Positions 32,768 through 40,966 of a stretch of 64,000 nt of DNA are shown piece by piece. A program made the position numbers and the translations under genes. The stretch's first letter is position 1. Each line of letters starts with the position of its first letter. The notes under the pieces are model-generated. The model was given only the letters and a program-made list of their open reading frames with translations. It did no database searches and was not told where the DNA came from. This DNA comes from Tsukamurella paurometabola DSM 20162. GTDB lineage: Bacteria; Actinomycetota; Actinomycetes; Mycobacteriales; Mycobacteriaceae. The stretch lies in assembly GCF_000092225.1 (NCBI RefSeq), contig NC_014158.1, positions 3,596,001 through 3,660,000 on the forward strand. Direction: 5' to 3'.

Positions 32768-33808
32768 GTGGAAGCAGACACGAGCCGGTCGCACCAGCTC
32801 GAAATCATCGACGTCATCGAGGAGACCCACGACGCGGTCTCGATCGTCTTCGCCCATCCTGGGACGGACCGGTTCGACTACCGGCCCGGGCAATTCCTCA
32901 CCCTGCGCATCCCCGGCACCCCGGACGACGGCCGATCATGGGCGCCGCGCTGCTACTCCCTCTCCAGCACTCCCGGGCTCGATGACCAGCTCCAGGTAAC
33001 CGTCAAGCGCGTCACCGGCGGCTACGCATCGAACTGGCTGTGCGACAACGCCAAACCAGGCCTGACCATCGAATCGCTCCGCCCCGGCGGCACATTCACA
33101 GTGCGCGATCACACCACGGAGCCGGTTCTGTTCGCCGCCGGCAGCGGAATCACGCCGATCATGTCGATCCTGCGCACCGCGCTCGCGTCGTCGCCCCTGC
33201 GTGTGACGCTCGTGTACGCGAACCGAGACGCCGCATCGGTGATCTTCCGTGAATCACTCGCCGATCTCGCTGCGGCGCAGGGTGATCGACTACGCGTGGT
33301 GCACTGGTTCGAGACCGACCGCGGTCTTCCGTCGGCCGCCGCGCTCCGCGACGTCGTTCCACCCACCGCCGGGGCCGCGTACATCTGCGGTCCCGCCGGC
33401 TTCATGGATTCAGCGGCCGCCGCGGCCGAGGCGGCGGGGATCGACGCGGGGCGGATCCACCGCGAGACCTTCACCTCGCTCACCGCCGACCCGTTCGACG
33501 TGGCCGCCCCTGCCGCACCGGCACCGTCGGACGACGGGGCCACCGTCACGGTCACTCTCGACGGGGCCAGCACCACCTTGCCCTGGCCCCGGGAACAGGT
33601 CCTACTCGACACCCTCCTGGCGGCCGGTATCGACGCCCCGTACGTGTGTCGCGAGGGGAACTGCGGTGGTTGCGCCTTCACGCTCCGGCGCGGCGAAGTA
33701 CGAATGCTGGTCAACGACACTCTTGATGATCATGAGCTGAACAACGGGGTGCGCCTCGCCTGCCAGTCCCTGCCCGAGACGGACGAGTGCGAGGCTGAAT
33801 TCAGCTGA
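32768..33808 (+). CDS. KshB-like ferredoxin reductase (FAD, NAD(P)H, C-terminal 2Fe-2S)
   Basis: A 346-residue electron-transfer protein with a GTG start after AAGGGA. FAD domain: PRCYSLSSTPG. NAD domain: FAAGSGITPIMSIL and YICGPAGFMDSA. C-terminal plant-type ferredoxin: CREGNCGGCAFTL and a later LACQS supply four cysteines. This domain order and the segment TVKRVTGGYASNWLCDNAKP are characteristic of KshB/HmP reductases that feed electrons to oxygenases. It is divergent from the monooxygenase/diiron operon and is likely its electron donor. The 3' end overlaps the convergent GntR gene by 8 bp. Confidence 0.88.
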   Translation: MEADTSRSHQLEIIDVIEETHDAVSIVFAHPGTDRFDYRPGQFLTLRIPGTPDDGRSWAPRCYSLSSTPGLDDQLQVTVKRVTGGYASNWLCDNAKPGLTIESLRPGGTFTVRDHTTEPVLFAAGSGITPIMSILRTALASSPLRVTLVYANRDAASVIFRESLADLAAAQGDRLRVVHWFETDRGLPSAAALRDVVPPTAGAAYICGPAGFMDSAAAAAEAAGIDAGRIHRETFTSLTADPFDVAAPAAPAPSDDGATVTVTLDGASTTLPWPREQVLLDTLLAAGIDAPYVCREGNCGGCAFTLRRGEVRMLVNDTLDDHELNNGVRLACQSLPETDECEAEFS

Positions 33809-34481
33809 GCGAACGCTCCTTCTGGGCACCGATCAGGAAGGCCTCGGAGCGCCCCAGGTAATCGGCCAACTCGTCGGCGGCGCGATCCGACGCACCCGCG
33901 GCGAACAGGTCGAGTATTCGCTCGTTATCGGCCAGGAAGGGCGCGTGCAGCGCCTGCGGATCGTCGACCACGCCGAACGCGAGGCGAAGCTCGGCGAGCA
34001 GTGACTGCAGCACCGCATCCAGCCGGGGGCTGTCGGCGAGGGCGACGATCGCCCGGTGGAACGTCAGGTCGCAGGTGCCGACCGCGCGCCAGTCCTTCGT
34101 CGCGGCCGCCGCGAGGGCGGCGTCCACGGCGGCGCGCATGCGGTCAGCGGCCGGATGCGCGGGATCGGCTTCGCGCAGCGTGTACACCTCGATGGTGCGC
34201 CGCACACGGTAGAGGTCGCGAATCGATTCGACGGTGGGAACGGTGACGGTGGCGCCGCGGTTCGCCTCATGCACGATTAGGCCCTCGTGGGCCAAGATCC
34301 GCATCGCCTCGCGCAGGGTGTTACGGGAGACCTGGAGGTCCGCGGCCAACGGTTCCTCCCGCAACCGGTCACCGGGGAGGAGTTCGCCACCGACGATGGC
34401 CGAACGCAGTGCGTCGGTGGCGCGAGCCGCAGCGTGGCCGCGCCGTCGTTCCGTATCCACGACCCACTCCCCACCTCGCAT
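33801..34481 (-). CDS. GntR-family regulator, FadR/FCD subfamily
   Basis: Up to 226 residues. The winged helix is ATDALRSAIVGGELLPGDRL and NTLREAMRILAHEGLI. The FCD effector domain has metal/ligand histidines, e.g. FHRAIVALADSPRL. The ATG at 34481 falls inside a predicted operator; GTG codons at 34460 and 34457, preceded by GGTGGGGA, are more probable starts. It is divergent from an MFS transporter and a PxpB-PxpC fusion gene and most likely represses them in response to a metabolite such as a cyclic or dicarboxylic acid. Confidence 0.85.
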   Translation of the reverse strand: MRGGEWVVDTERRRGHAAARATDALRSAIVGGELLPGDRLREEPLAADLQVSRNTLREAMRILAHEGLIVHEANRGATVTVPTVESIRDLYRVRRTIEVYTLREADPAHPAADRMRAAVDAALAAAATKDWRAVGTCDLTFHRAIVALADSPRLDAVLQSLLAELRLAFGVVDDPQALHAPFLADNERILDLFAAGASDRAADELADYLGRSEAFLIGAQKERSLS

Positions 34482-34491
34482 TGTTGAACAA
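34481..34491. promoter_or_regulatory. GntR operator half of a pair (site 1)
   Basis: TTGTTGAACAA is a palindrome (TTGTT-G-AACAA) fitting the TTGTnnACAA-like sites of FCD-type GntR regulators. It overlaps the annotated 5' end of the gntR gene, suggesting autoregulation. Confidence 0.65.
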
Positions 34492-34513
34492 ATCCGACCA
34501 TACAGCGCGCGGA

Positions 34514-34524
34514 TTGTTCAACAA
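34514..34524. promoter_or_regulatory. GntR operator half of a pair (site 2)
   Basis: TTGTTCAACAA is a second palindrome, centred 33 bp (about three helix turns) from site 1 and in the reverse sense. The pair ATTGTTGAACAA and TTGTTCAACAAT also forms a larger inverted repeat between gntR and the MFS gene. Confidence 0.65.
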
Positions 34525-34586
34525 TCACCTAGTTTGGTCGCAACCGACGACACATACGGTTACCCCTCGGAGGAAGGCCATCCCTC

Positions 34587-35921
34587 ATGACCAGTACCGA
34601 ACCGGCGACCAACCGGCCACCCGGCGCCGTCAAGGCGTACATCGCCAGCCTCACCGGCACCTCCCTGGAGTACTACGACTTCGCCCTGTACTCCGTGGCT
34701 TCGGCCGTCGTCTTCCCGGCCGTCTTCTTTCCCTCCGACGACCCGTACATGGGCCTGGTGGCATCCTTCTCCACGTTCGCGGTGGGTTACTTCGCCCGGC
34801 CCATCGGCGGCATCGTCTTCGGCCGGTTGGGCGACCGGATCGGCCGCAAGAACGTCCTGGTGGCCACGCTGTTATTGATCGGCGTTGCGACGGTACTCAT
34901 CGGACTGCTCCCCGGCCACGACACGCTGGGTATCGCAGCGCCGATCATCCTGGTGCTACTGCGTTTCACGCAAGGTGTCGGCGTGGGAGGCGAATGGGGC
35001 GGGGCCGTCCTGCTCTCCAGCGAATTCGCCGACCCGCGAAGTCGCGGATTCTGGGCGTCTGCGGCACAGATCGGTGTCCCCGTCGGCAACCTCATGGCCA
35101 ACGGTGTGCTCGCCGCGCTCGCCGCGTTCCTCAGCGACGCCGCGTTCCAGGACTGGGGGTGGCGCGTCGGCTTCCTCGCCTCCGCGATCCTCGTCGCCTT
35201 CGGCCTGATGATTCGGCTCAAGCTGGAGGAGACCCCCGTCTTCCAGGCGCTCATGGCCCGCGAAGAGCCGCCGGCCGCGCCCGTCACCGAGGTGGTCACG
35301 ACGCACCCCCGCGCCCTGGTCGCCGCCGCCTTCTCCCGGGTCTGCCCGGACGTGCTGTACTCGCTGCTGACGGTCTTCCTCGCCACCTACGCCACCAAAC
35401 AGCTCGGTTTCCGGACCAGCGAGGTGCTCACTGCCGTGATGATCGGCTCGGCCACCCAGATCATCGTGATGCCCCTCTCGGGCTGGCTCACCGACCGGGT
35501 CAACCGCCGGCTCGTATACGGCATCGGCGCGGTGCTCACCGCGATCTGGGTACCGATCCTGTTCATCCTGCTGGACAACCACAATCGCGCACTGCTCACG
35601 CTCGGCATCGTCGTCGGCATGATGCTGCACGCCGTCATGTACGGGCCCCAGGCCGCGTTCATCACCGAGCAGTTCCCGGCCCGCCTGCGGTACTCCGGTA
35701 GCTCGCTGGCGTACACATTCGCCGGGGTGGTCGGCGGTGCGATGGCTCCGCTGCTGTTCACCGTGATCTACAAGAACACGCAGACGTGGGTGTCGATCGC
35801 CGCGTATGTCGGCGTCGCGGCGCTCGTCACGATCGCAGGGATGTTCCTCGGCCGGGACCCCGACGACCACGCGGATCTGGACCTCATGGCCGACGCGCTT
35901 AAGACCGATGCTGCCCATTGA
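34587..35921 (+). CDS. MFS transporter, metabolite:H+ symporter (MHS) type
   Basis: A 444-residue transporter with 12 predicted helices. Family features: TGTSLEYYDFALYSVASAVVF near the N-terminus, motif A as FGRLGDRIGRKNVLV, and RFTQGVGVGGEWGGAVLLSS, which is diagnostic of the MHS/ShiA-ProP group. These import organic acids, betaines or shikimate with protons. Its gene overlaps the PxpB-PxpC fusion by 14 bp, so the cargo is probably 5-oxoproline or a related cyclic amide, imported for that enzyme. Confidence 0.88.
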   Translation: MTSTEPATNRPPGAVKAYIASLTGTSLEYYDFALYSVASAVVFPAVFFPSDDPYMGLVASFSTFAVGYFARPIGGIVFGRLGDRIGRKNVLVATLLLIGVATVLIGLLPGHDTLGIAAPIILVLLRFTQGVGVGGEWGGAVLLSSEFADPRSRGFWASAAQIGVPVGNLMANGVLAALAAFLSDAAFQDWGWRVGFLASAILVAFGLMIRLKLEETPVFQALMAREEPPAAPVTEVVTTHPRALVAAAFSRVCPDVLYSLLTVFLATYATKQLGFRTSEVLTAVMIGSATQIIVMPLSGWLTDRVNRRLVYGIGAVLTAIWVPILFILLDNHNRALLTLGIVVGMMLHAVMYGPQAAFITEQFPARLRYSGSSLAYTFAGVVGGAMAPLLFTVIYKNTQTWVSIAAYVGVAALVTIAGMFLGRDPDDHADLDLMADALKTDAAH

Positions 35922-37440
35922 TATTCGCCGTCTCGGCGGGACGGCTCTGCAGATCCGAGTCCCGGCCGGATCCGTGGAAGCATTGCGACAGCGGTTGGCC
36001 GATGCGCCGCTCCCCGGACAGCGCGCGGTGGTCGCGGGCGGCGCCACCGTCTCGGTCACGTTCTCCAGCGCGGCCGCCACCGTGGCCGCGGCGCGAGCGC
36101 TACGGGAACTTCCCGTACCGCCACACGTTCCATCGACGGGACCGATCGTCGATATCGACGTGGTGTACGACGGCGAAGATCTCGACGAAGTCGCCCGGCT
36201 GACGGGCGTCGGCACGCAGGCGGTGATCGAGCGGCACACCGCGCAGCAGTGGCACGTGGCCTTCGTCGGATTCGCCCCCGGGTTCGCCTACCTGCGAGGC
36301 GATCTCGAGAGTCCCGTGGTTCCGCGTCGGCCGACGCCACGGGTCCGCGTGCCCTCCGGCACGGTCGCCGTGGCGGGCGGGTACTCGGCGGTCTACCCTC
36401 GTCCCTCCCCCGGCGGCTGGCAACTGATCGGGCACACCGACGCCCCGCTGTGGGACGTGGATCGAGACCCACCCGCGATGCTCGTGCCCGGCACCCGGGT
36501 CAGATTCCGAGCCGTGCGCGCGGTGGCGGCCGTCCCGGCCACCACCCGGGGCCCGGTCGCCGCTGTCGATGCCGCGGGCCTGCGTATCCATGCCGTGGGC
36601 CCGCAGACTCTGATCCAAGATCGCGGACGTGACGCACTCGCACCGCTCGGTATCACCCGCTCCGGCGTCGCCGACCGCGGCGCAGCGGACCAGGCGAACC
36701 GGCTGGTGGGCAACGATGCCGGCGCGGCGGTGCTGGAGAACACCGGTGGTGGCCTCGTCCTTGCTTCCGCCGTCGACCAGGTGCTCGCGGTGACCGGTGC
36801 CGATAGCCTCGTGGCGGTGACCACGGAAGCCGGATATCGAGTCGTGCCACGCGCCAGCGCCTTCCCGCTCTGGGCCGGGGAGGTACTGGAGATCGATCCC
36901 CCCGAGGCGGGGCTCCGCGTCGTGGTCGCCGTGCGCGGCGGCATCGATGTTCCGACCACGCTCGGCAGCCGCGCGACCGATGTCCTGTCCGGGCTCGGTC
37001 CGGACCCTGTGGAAGCGGGAGACGTTCTTCCCGTGGGCCGGCAGCCCCGCACCGCGGTCGGTGCCCCCGAGGCCCCCGCACCGGTCCCGAGTGCCGTGGG
37101 CACCGTCATCGATGTGATCGCCGGCCCGGACTCCGAGTGGTTTCCAGCGGAGGCTCTGACGGCGTTCACCTCCCGGGAGTGGACGGTGACACCGGACTCG
37201 AACCGGATCGGTGTGCGATTCGCCGGAGAGCCACTCGATCGGCGTTCGGGCGATATGGAGAGCCAGGCGATGGTCACCGGCGCCATCCAGGTTCCGCCCT
37301 CGGGCCTGCCGGTTGCCTTTCTGGCCGACCACCCGACGACCGGTGGGTACCCGGTGATCGGAGTCGTGGCACCGGATCATCTCGATGCGCTGGCGCAACT
37401 GCCGATCGGTGCGACGGTACGGTTCCGATTCACCGACTGA
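35908..37440 (+). CDS. PxpB-PxpC (KipI-KipA) fusion, 5-oxoprolinase/allophanate-hydrolase-like
   Basis: A 510-residue protein from ATG 35908, where the KipI domain begins (DIRRLGGTALQIRV). Residues about 1-205 are AHS1/KipI (FVGFAPGFAYLRGD, PRVRVPSGTVAVAGGYSAVY). Residues about 215-510 are AHS2/KipA (VGPQTLIQDRGRDAL, ITRSGVADRGAADQANRLVG, DSNRIGVRFAGEPL, GGYPVIGVV). In bacteria these act with PxpA in ATP-dependent 5-oxoproline cleavage. The B-C fusion is a known variant, but no pxpA/LamB gene lies nearby, so the partner is elsewhere or the substrate differs. Confidence 0.88.
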   Translation: MLPIDIRRLGGTALQIRVPAGSVEALRQRLADAPLPGQRAVVAGGATVSVTFSSAAATVAAARALRELPVPPHVPSTGPIVDIDVVYDGEDLDEVARLTGVGTQAVIERHTAQQWHVAFVGFAPGFAYLRGDLESPVVPRRPTPRVRVPSGTVAVAGGYSAVYPRPSPGGWQLIGHTDAPLWDVDRDPPAMLVPGTRVRFRAVRAVAAVPATTRGPVAAVDAAGLRIHAVGPQTLIQDRGRDALAPLGITRSGVADRGAADQANRLVGNDAGAAVLENTGGGLVLASAVDQVLAVTGADSLVAVTTEAGYRVVPRASAFPLWAGEVLEIDPPEAGLRVVVAVRGGIDVPTTLGSRATDVLSGLGPDPVEAGDVLPVGRQPRTAVGAPEAPAPVPSAVGTVIDVIAGPDSEWFPAEALTAFTSREWTVTPDSNRIGVRFAGEPLDRRSGDMESQAMVTGAIQVPPSGLPVAFLADHPTTGGYPVIGVVAPDHLDALAQLPIGATVRFRFTD

Positions 37441-37484
37441 TCGCGCGCGTCAGCGCTAGCGTGAAGGCGACGACGGGAGCGGCG

Positions 37485-38330
37485 ATGCAGACACTTCACC
37501 TCACTGGCGTGGACCTCGCGGTCGACCGGCGCGGACCGGCGGACGCACCCGCGGTGCTGCTGATCGCCGGAGGCGGCCAGTCGATGGATTGGTGGACACC
37601 GGAGTTCTGCGACCAGCTGCGCGGCGCCGACCTCCAGGTGATCCGCTACGACCATCGCGATTGCGGTGGGTCGAGCAGCTCACCGCCCGGACATCCCGAG
37701 TACACCGGCGATGATCTGGCCGCCGACCCGCTACGCATCCTCGACGCCCTGGAGATCGAGCGGGCGCACGTGGTGGGAATGTCGATGGGAGGCGGGATCG
37801 CTCAGGCCCTGGCGGTGCGAGCCCCCCAGCGACTGGCGTCGGTGACGCTGGTGGAGTCCAGTCCGGCAGGTGGAGCTCCGGGCCCGCTACCGCCGCCCCT
37901 GCCGGTGGTGGCGGTGACCTTCACCGAGCCCCCGCCCGCGGTGGACTGGTCCGACGAGGCCGCGGTAATCGACTACCGGGTGGACGTCGAGCGGCCCTAC
38001 GCGGCCGTGGGCCGGTTCGACGAGGCCCGGGTCCGGGAGATCGCCACTCGCGAGGTGCGGCGCACCCGGACCATGGAATCGTCGATGAACAACCACTTCC
38101 TCGCCTCACCCGCGGGTGATACCGATCCGTCGTCGATCGCGCAGCCGGCCTTAGTGATCCACAGCGCTGACGATCCGATGTTCCCGCTCCCCCATGGCGA
38201 GGCGCTCGCCGCGATGATTCCCGGTGCGCGCCTGCTCCGCCTCGACGGGGTGGGGCACGAGGTTCCGCCGCCATCGGTGTGGAGCGAGGTGATCCCAGCC
38301 ATTCGTGAGCTGGTTGCGGACGCTTCCTGA
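37485..38330 (+). CDS. Alpha/beta hydrolase
   Basis: A 281-residue enzyme from ATG 37485, preceded by GGGAG seven bases upstream; longer upstream codons overlap the PxpBC gene and lack homology. Oxyanion region LLIAGGGQSMDWW, then RYDHRDCGGSS, the nucleophile elbow HVVGMSMGGGIAQAL (GMSMGG), Asp in VIHSADDPMFP and His in GVGHEVPP complete the triad. The group includes aclacinomycin methylesterase- and haloperoxidase-like hydrolases. It is 44 bp after the PxpBC gene, possibly the last gene of that operon. Confidence 0.85.
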   Translation: MQTLHLTGVDLAVDRRGPADAPAVLLIAGGGQSMDWWTPEFCDQLRGADLQVIRYDHRDCGGSSSSPPGHPEYTGDDLAADPLRILDALEIERAHVVGMSMGGGIAQALAVRAPQRLASVTLVESSPAGGAPGPLPPPLPVVAVTFTEPPPAVDWSDEAAVIDYRVDVERPYAAVGRFDEARVREIATREVRRTRTMESSMNNHFLASPAGDTDPSSIAQPALVIHSADDPMFPLPHGEALAAMIPGARLLRLDGVGHEVPPPSVWSEVIPAIRELVADAS

Positions 38331-38655
38331 GTGAAGGACATCACCCCGTCCGGCGATACCTACCGCTCCATCGCTCCCGATGCCGCTGCCTCCTTCGCTG
38401 CGAATCGGGCGGGACACTCCAGACGGACGAGCATCGTCCGGTTCCCCTCGCCACGGCGACGTTCACTATCCCTGCTCACCCATCCCGCGCGGACCGAATA
38501 CGCACCTCGTGTCCCTAGCGCGCATGCATGCCCGGCAGACTGCTCACATCAATCACGTCCACACCCCACCACCGCGTTCGAATGCCAGTCACCGAGATCC
38601 AGCGGATAGAGCCACACCGCCTCGCGCACGAACACGGCCTACCCCGGAACGCAGA
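38331..38655. other. Intergenic region without a convincing gene
   Basis: Between the hydrolase stop and the tRNA-Phe terminator I find no supported gene. A minus-strand frame of about 28 codons near 38636-38550 reads VFVREAVWLYPLDLGDWHSN and has no clear ribosome site; it may be a gene remnant or chance. Confidence 0.5.
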
Positions 38656-38683
38656 AAAACCACCTGACTGCTCAGGTGGTTTT
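38656..38683 (-). terminator. Rho-independent terminator of the tRNA cluster
   Basis: A perfect 12-bp stem (AAAACCACCTGA with TCAGGTGGTTTT, loop CTGC), followed on the minus strand by a T-rich tract (TTTTTCTG). It lies just downstream of tRNA-Phe. U-tract terminators are uncommon in this phylum, which makes the call stand out. Confidence 0.85.
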
Positions 38684-38688
38684 CGTGG

Positions 38689-38762
38689 TGGCCAGGGCCG
38701 GGATCGAACCGGCGACCTTCCGCTTTTCAGGCGGACGCTCGTACCAACTGAGCTACCTGGCC
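38689..38762 (-). tRNA. tRNA-Phe (GAA)
   Basis: 74 nt plus an encoded CCA at 38688-38686. Seven-base acceptor stem GGCCAGG/CCTGGCC, D-arm AGCTCAGTTGGT, anticodon loop CTGAAAA with GAA, and T-arm CCGGTTCGATCCCGG. Last tRNA of the Glu-Asp-Phe transcript. Confidence 0.95.
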
Positions 38763-38810
38763 GTCCGGTGCCGGCTGTACCGTCACCGCCGAGTCCATGA
38801 ACTCGGATGG

Positions 38811-38884
38811 CGACCCTGACGGGACTCGAACCCGCGACCTCCGCCGTGACAGGGCGGCGCGCTAACCAACTGCGCCACAGGGCC
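38811..38884 (-). tRNA. tRNA-Asp (GTC)
   Basis: 74 nt plus an encoded CCA at 38810-38808. Acceptor GGCCCTG/CAGGGTC with one G-U pair, anticodon stem CCGCC/GGCGG around loop CTGTCAC (GTC), T-arm GCGGGTTCGAGTCCCGT. Confidence 0.95.
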
Positions 38885-38909
38885 ATATGCAATTTTTCGT
38901 CTTACGACG

Positions 38910-38982
38910 TGCCCCCTACGGGATTCGAACCCGCGCTACCGCCTTGAAAGGGCGGCGTCCTAGGCCACTAAACGAAGGGGGC
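38910..38982 (-). tRNA. tRNA-Glu (TTC)
   Basis: 73 nt, acceptor GCCCCCT/AGGGGGC, anticodon stem CCGCC/GGCGG around loop CTTTCAA (TTC), T-arm GCGGGTTCGAATCCCGT. No encoded CCA, unlike its two neighbours. First of three tRNAs transcribed leftward. Confidence 0.95.
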
Positions 38983-39096
38983 TCGCTTCGGGCGACCGAA
39001 GCCGCTCGCCGCACCGCTTCCGCGTTCCGTTGGGAGCTGGGATAGCTTATGGCACATCCTAGCAACTTCCCAAATCGCCTGGTCAAGCGCCAGAAA

Positions 39097-39969
39097 TCAG
39101 CGTCCGGCACCGTCGGGCCGGTTCGGAAGCGACATCCGTCCCAGACGGGCTGCGTCGACGATCGATACGAGATCGACGATGCGACCGCTCACGACCGTAC
39201 AGGCCATGAGGGCGACCGGACGGCCCGTCGGGCCCCAGACCAGGATTCCCGGGCTGCCGTTCACGCTGACGCGGCGGGCGGTGATCCGGCTCGGGTCACC
39301 GCGCCGCGCGACGTCGAGTACCGCGTTCGCGCCGACGGTCGCGCTCTGCCCCCGCGCGGTGTGGACCGTCCACGTGACATCCGGGTCGAGCAGGCGCAGG
39401 AGCGCGTCGAAGTCGCCCTCACGAGCGGCGGCGAGGAAGGCGTCGACCACCGCTCGCTGCTCGCGACGTTCCCCGGCCGGCCGCGGACCTGCCTGCACCC
39501 GGCGCCGGGCACGACTGGCGAGCATCTTCGCCGCATCCGGAGTCCGCCCCACGATCGGACCGATCTCCGCGAACGGCACCGCGAACAGGTCGTGCAGCAC
39601 GAAGGCCAGGCGCTCCTCCGGGCGCAAGGAGTCGAGCACCACGAGCAGGGCAAGGCCTACGGCCTCCGACTCCACCGCAACGTCTTCGGGCCCATCGTCA
39701 TCGGTGACGATCGGATCGGCGGCATCATCGAGTTCGGACTCCGCCCGCGCCGTGCGGCTGCGCAGCATGTCGATGCAGATCCGGCCCACCACGCGGGTGA
39801 GCCAGCCGCCGAGATTCTCGATGGGCGCACCGTCGTACCGGTCGAGCCGCAACCACGCCTCCTGGACGGCGTCCTCGGCCTCACTCGGCGACCCCAGAGC
39901 GCGCGTCGCAACAGCGGTGAGGCGCGGGCGGTGTTCCTCGAACCGCTCGGCCTGAGCTGGTCGTTCCAT
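39097..39969 (-). CDS. ECF sigma factor with C-terminal SnoaL-like domain (SigJ type)
   Basis: A 290-residue sigma factor from ATG 39969, preceded by GAAAGG. Region 2: EEHRPRLTAVATRALGSPSE, then AEDAVQEAWLRLDRYDG and WLTRVVGRICIDMLRSR. Region 4: RPEERLAFVLHDLFAVPFAE, then RTPDAAKMLASRARRRV. The C-terminal 120 residues (VDAFLAAAREGDFDALLRLL, DPDVTWTVH) are a SnoaL/NTF2-like domain found in ECF41/SigJ proteins that modulates activity without a separate anti-sigma factor. Divergent from a DoxX-like gene that is a plausible target. Confidence 0.88.
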   Translation of the reverse strand: MERPAQAERFEEHRPRLTAVATRALGSPSEAEDAVQEAWLRLDRYDGAPIENLGGWLTRVVGRICIDMLRSRTARAESELDDAADPIVTDDDGPEDVAVESEAVGLALLVVLDSLRPEERLAFVLHDLFAVPFAEIGPIVGRTPDAAKMLASRARRRVQAGPRPAGERREQRAVVDAFLAAAREGDFDALLRLLDPDVTWTVHTARGQSATVGANAVLDVARRGDPSRITARRVSVNGSPGILVWGPTGRPVALMACTVVSGRIVDLVSIVDAARLGRMSLPNRPDGAGR

Positions 39970-40045
39970 CGTCGTTACCTTTCCACGTGATGATCCGTCA
40001 GCACAGTGACGAGCCCGAACGGGCGAACGTAACGAAAGGACCGAT

Positions 40046-40432
40046 ATGAACATCGCACTGTGGATCATCACCGGCGTCCTGGCGGCCGGATTCGCCGCCG
40101 GCGGGGCCGCACTGCTGGCACTCCCGCGGGAGCGGTATCGCGCGCTCGGGCCGAATCAACACTGGGTGGACGACTTCGGCGACGGACACCTCACGGCGAT
40201 CGGCACGATCAAGGTAACCGGCGCCCTCGGCCTGATCCTGCCGCCACTGGTGGGCGTCGCCGACGTGCTGTCACCGATCGCCGCATGCGGGCTCGCGCTG
40301 TTCATGGCGGGCGCTGCCACCACGCGCTTCCGCCGCGACGAATGGGGCTACATGGCCGGCGACGTGGTGTTCATCGCCGCCTTCGCCGTCATCGCCTGGG
40401 GCCGATTCGCCCTGGCGCCGTACGGCGGATAG
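40046..40432 (+). CDS. DoxX-like four-helix membrane protein
   Basis: A 128-residue protein with four hydrophobic helices (LWIITGVLAAGFAAGGAALL, a GTIKVTGALGLILPPLV segment, SPIAACGLALFMAGAA and VVFIAAFAVIAWGRFAL). The I-K-V-x-G-A-x-G pattern of DoxX-like quinol-associated proteins is present. It is divergent from the SigJ-type sigma gene across 76 bp. ECF41 sigma genes commonly sit beside DoxX or carboxymuconolactone-decarboxylase family genes, so it is probably the sigma factor's target. Confidence 0.78.
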   Translation: MNIALWIITGVLAAGFAAGGAALLALPRERYRALGPNQHWVDDFGDGHLTAIGTIKVTGALGLILPPLVGVADVLSPIAACGLALFMAGAATTRFRRDEWGYMAGDVVFIAAFAVIAWGRFALAPYGG

Positions 40433-40445
40433 CGACGGGGATTTG

Positions 40446-40519
40446 TACCCCCCGTGGGACTCGAACCCACAACCAATGGATTAAAAGTCCACTGCTCTGA
40501 CCAATTGAGCTAGGGGGGC
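40446..40519 (-). tRNA. tRNA-Lys (TTT)
   Basis: 74 nt. Acceptor GCCCCCC/GGGGGGT with one G-U, D-arm AGCTCAATTGGTCAGAGC, anticodon loop CTTTTAA (TTT), T-arm GTGGGTTCGAGTCCCAC. No encoded CCA. It ends 14 bp from the convergent DoxX-like gene. Confidence 0.95.
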
Positions 40520-40549
40520 GCCACGGAAGAGACTAACAGCGCCGCATCA

Positions 40550-40966
40550 TCAGCTCGCGGCGGCGTTGACCATCCAGTGGATGCCGAACCCGTCGACGCA
40601 CATACCGAAGGTGTCGCCCCACGGTGCCTGCACGAAAGGCACCGTCACCGAGCCGCTGGCCGACAGCTTCTCCCACCACCCGGTAAGCGTGGCCAGATCG
40701 TCTCCGGAGAGCGAGACGCTCACATCGTCGCCCACGGTGCGCGGCATCCCGGCCGGCGTGTCGGCACACATGAGCGTGAAGCCGTCCGGTGTGGTGAGCT
40801 GGCCGTGCATCACCTTCGTGGCCTCGGACGGATCGATTCCCATCTCCGGCGGCATACCCTCGAACGTGGAGATCTCGAGCTCACCCCCGAACACATCGCG
40901 GTAGAACTCCAGTGCCTCGCGGGCGTTGTCGGCGAAGCTGATGTACGGATTCAGGCGAACGGTCAT
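40550..40966 (-). CDS. VOC-superfamily PhnB-like protein
   Basis: A 138-residue protein from ATG 40966 (a start 30 bp upstream adds only MSGPRGTILP). The sequence NPYISFADNAREALEFYRDV, then VMHGQLTTPDGFTLM and the ending WGDTFGMCVDGFGIHWMVN, are typical of the PhnB/YjdN branch of the vicinal-oxygen-chelate fold. The branch has no established reaction. It lies on the opposite strand to the mannosyltransferase gene, about 100 bp apart, and appears to be a stand-alone gene. Confidence 0.85.
   Translation of the reverse strand: MTVRLNPYISFADNAREALEFYRDVFGGELEISTFEGMPPEMGIDPSEATKVMHGQLTTPDGFTLMCADTPAGMPRTVGDDVSVSLSGDDLATLTGWWEKLSASGSVTVPFVQAPWGDTFGMCVDGFGIHWMVNAAAS

Noticed and set aside
38515..38892. 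125-codon minus-strand frame over the tRNA genes
   Set aside because: It is the translation of two tRNA genes and flanks.
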